Below the pieces are notes generated by a model. That model ran no database searches. It saw nothing but the letters and a program-made list of their open reading frames with translations, and was not told the DNA's origin. A program made the translations under genes and the position numbers. From contig NZ_JAKVRD010000001.1 in assembly GCF_022814865.1 (NCBI RefSeq), positions 248,001 through 312,000 on the forward strand: DNA of 64,000 bases, written 5' to 3'. How positions within the stretch are numbered: the first letter of the stretch is position 1; every line of letters starts with the position of its first letter. Source of the stretch: Shimia aestuarii (GTDB lineage: Bacteria; Pseudomonadota; Alphaproteobacteria; Rhodobacterales; Rhodobacteraceae). This document shows positions 63,575-64,000 of the stretch, piece by piece.

Positions 63575-64000
63575 ATGGCCGAAACAAACAACGATCAGGG
63601 CATTCCGGAACCGGAAGGTGTCTCTGAAGTGATCGATACCGAATACGAGATCGGTCAAGACAATATCGAAACCCAGATTGGCCCGTTCGGGCTTGATATC
63701 CACAACCCGGTGTTCCTTGTATCCGGGCTTAGCATCATGCTGTTCGTGTTCTACGCGCTCGCCCTGCCCGAGCAGGCCGCGTCGATCTTCGGATGGCTGC
63801 GTCCCTACCTGACCAGCACCTTCGACTTCTTCTTCCTCGGGGCAGCGAACGTCTTCGTGATCTTCTGCCTCCTGCTGATTGTCTTGCCGCTTGGCAAGGT
63901 GCGGCTTGGTGGCGACGACGCGACACCGGACTATAGCTATATCGGCTGGTTCGCGATGCTGTTTGCCGCCGGTATGGGCATCGGCCTGATGTTCTACGGC
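63575..64000 (+). CDS. BCCT-family transporter (3' truncated by window)
   Basis: The first 142 codons of a betaine/carnitine/choline-type secondary transporter. A polar, acidic N-terminal segment of ~45 residues is followed by the first hydrophobic helices (PVFLVSGLSIMLFVFYALAL; FFLGAANVFVIFCLLLIVLPLG) and the family block GWFAMLFAAGMGIGLMFYG, where the window ends. GAGGAGG lies before the ATG. It is an osmolyte importer by family; the substrate cannot be told from this part. Confidence 0.93.
   Translation, partial: MAETNNDQGIPEPEGVSEVIDTEYEIGQDNIETQIGPFGLDIHNPVFLVSGLSIMLFVFYALALPEQAASIFGWLRPYLTSTFDFFFLGAANVFVIFCLLLIVLPLGKVRLGGDDATPDYSYIGWFAMLFAAGMGIGLMFYG

Noticed and set aside
1-64000. tRNA, rRNA, insertion sequences, phage genes and restriction or other defence systems
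   Set aside because: I looked for tRNA cloverleaf ends, transposase motifs, integrases and defence-type domains and saw none that I could support.

Overview
The window is GC-rich chromosomal DNA from an alphaproteobacterium of the Rhodobacteraceae (Roseobacter/Rhodobacter group). This rests on gene content and order: crotonyl-CoA carboxylase/reductase and ethylmalonyl-CoA mutase lie close together, an aapJQMP amino-acid importer is present, luxR-luxI follow one another, a TauE-like permease is paired with a TIGR02186 protein, the order yidC-MOSC-engB-SDR-argB is kept, and the ATP12 chaperone is present. Most of the window is core housekeeping DNA. I see no insertion sequence, prophage, CRISPR array, tRNA or rRNA.

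Layout. 1-9.9 kb: comM (5' cut by the window edge), an alpha/beta hydrolase, gshB, yraN and rsmI on the minus strand, then lpoA-like lipoprotein, glnD and murJ on the plus strand. 9.9-14.8 kb: a rhomboid-fold protein without its catalytic residues, trpS, a two-gene cassette (Tat-like Gly/Ser/Asp-rich exported protein plus an HprK-like kinase fused to a PqqD domain), and a branched-chain aminotransferase. 14.8-18.8 kb: UspA, Nfu-type Fe-S protein, tsaB, rimI, a TauE-like permease and TIGR02186. 18.8-22.9 kb: SDR, RecD-like helicase, luxI, luxR and a small overlapping gene. 22.9-28.9 kb: ethylmalonyl-CoA pathway genes ccr and ecm, with an acyltransferase and a GNAT between them, then an H-NS/HvrA-type protein. 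29-34 kb: deoD, LysR, a divergent SHMT-fold enzyme, an AEC permease and a second LysR. 34-40 kb: OmpA-like, AhpD-like, GNAT, CinA-like, sfsA, map and an orphan TRAP binding protein. 40-49.7 kb: DUF3833 lipoprotein, ttcA, a GGDEF-EAL protein, yidC, MOSC, engB, SDR, argB, a ferredoxin-like protein and SixA-like phosphatase. 49.7-54.2 kb: aapPMQJ. 54.3-59.9 kb: ATP12, HAD phosphatase, rluC-type synthase, crcB, rarA and a DegQ-type protease in a tightly coupled minus-strand run. 60.1-62.7 kb: rplQ, rpoA, rpsK and rpsM. 63.1-64 kb: UspA and the start of a BCCT transporter cut by the window edge.

How the genes work together. Ccr and Ecm supply two steps of the ethylmalonyl-CoA pathway for acetyl-CoA assimilation. 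LuxI makes and LuxR senses acyl-homoserine lactone. AapJQMP imports L-amino acids. RpsM-RpsK-RpoA-RplQ form a translation/transcription operon that here has its own promoter.

The best candidate for an undescribed system is 11696-13445. A small protein with a twin-arginine-like leader and a mature part made almost only of Gly, Ser, Asp, Glu and Ala precedes, on the same strand, a protein joining an HPr-kinase-like P-loop domain to a PqqD domain (a RiPP leader-recognition fold). This looks like a substrate-kinase pair, preceded by an AT-rich region with palindromes. Other points of interest are an 11-bp tandem repeat found at two distant intergenic sites, a small gene overlapping luxR with an 18-bp dyad upstream, and the rhomboid and SHMT-fold proteins that lack expected catalytic residues.
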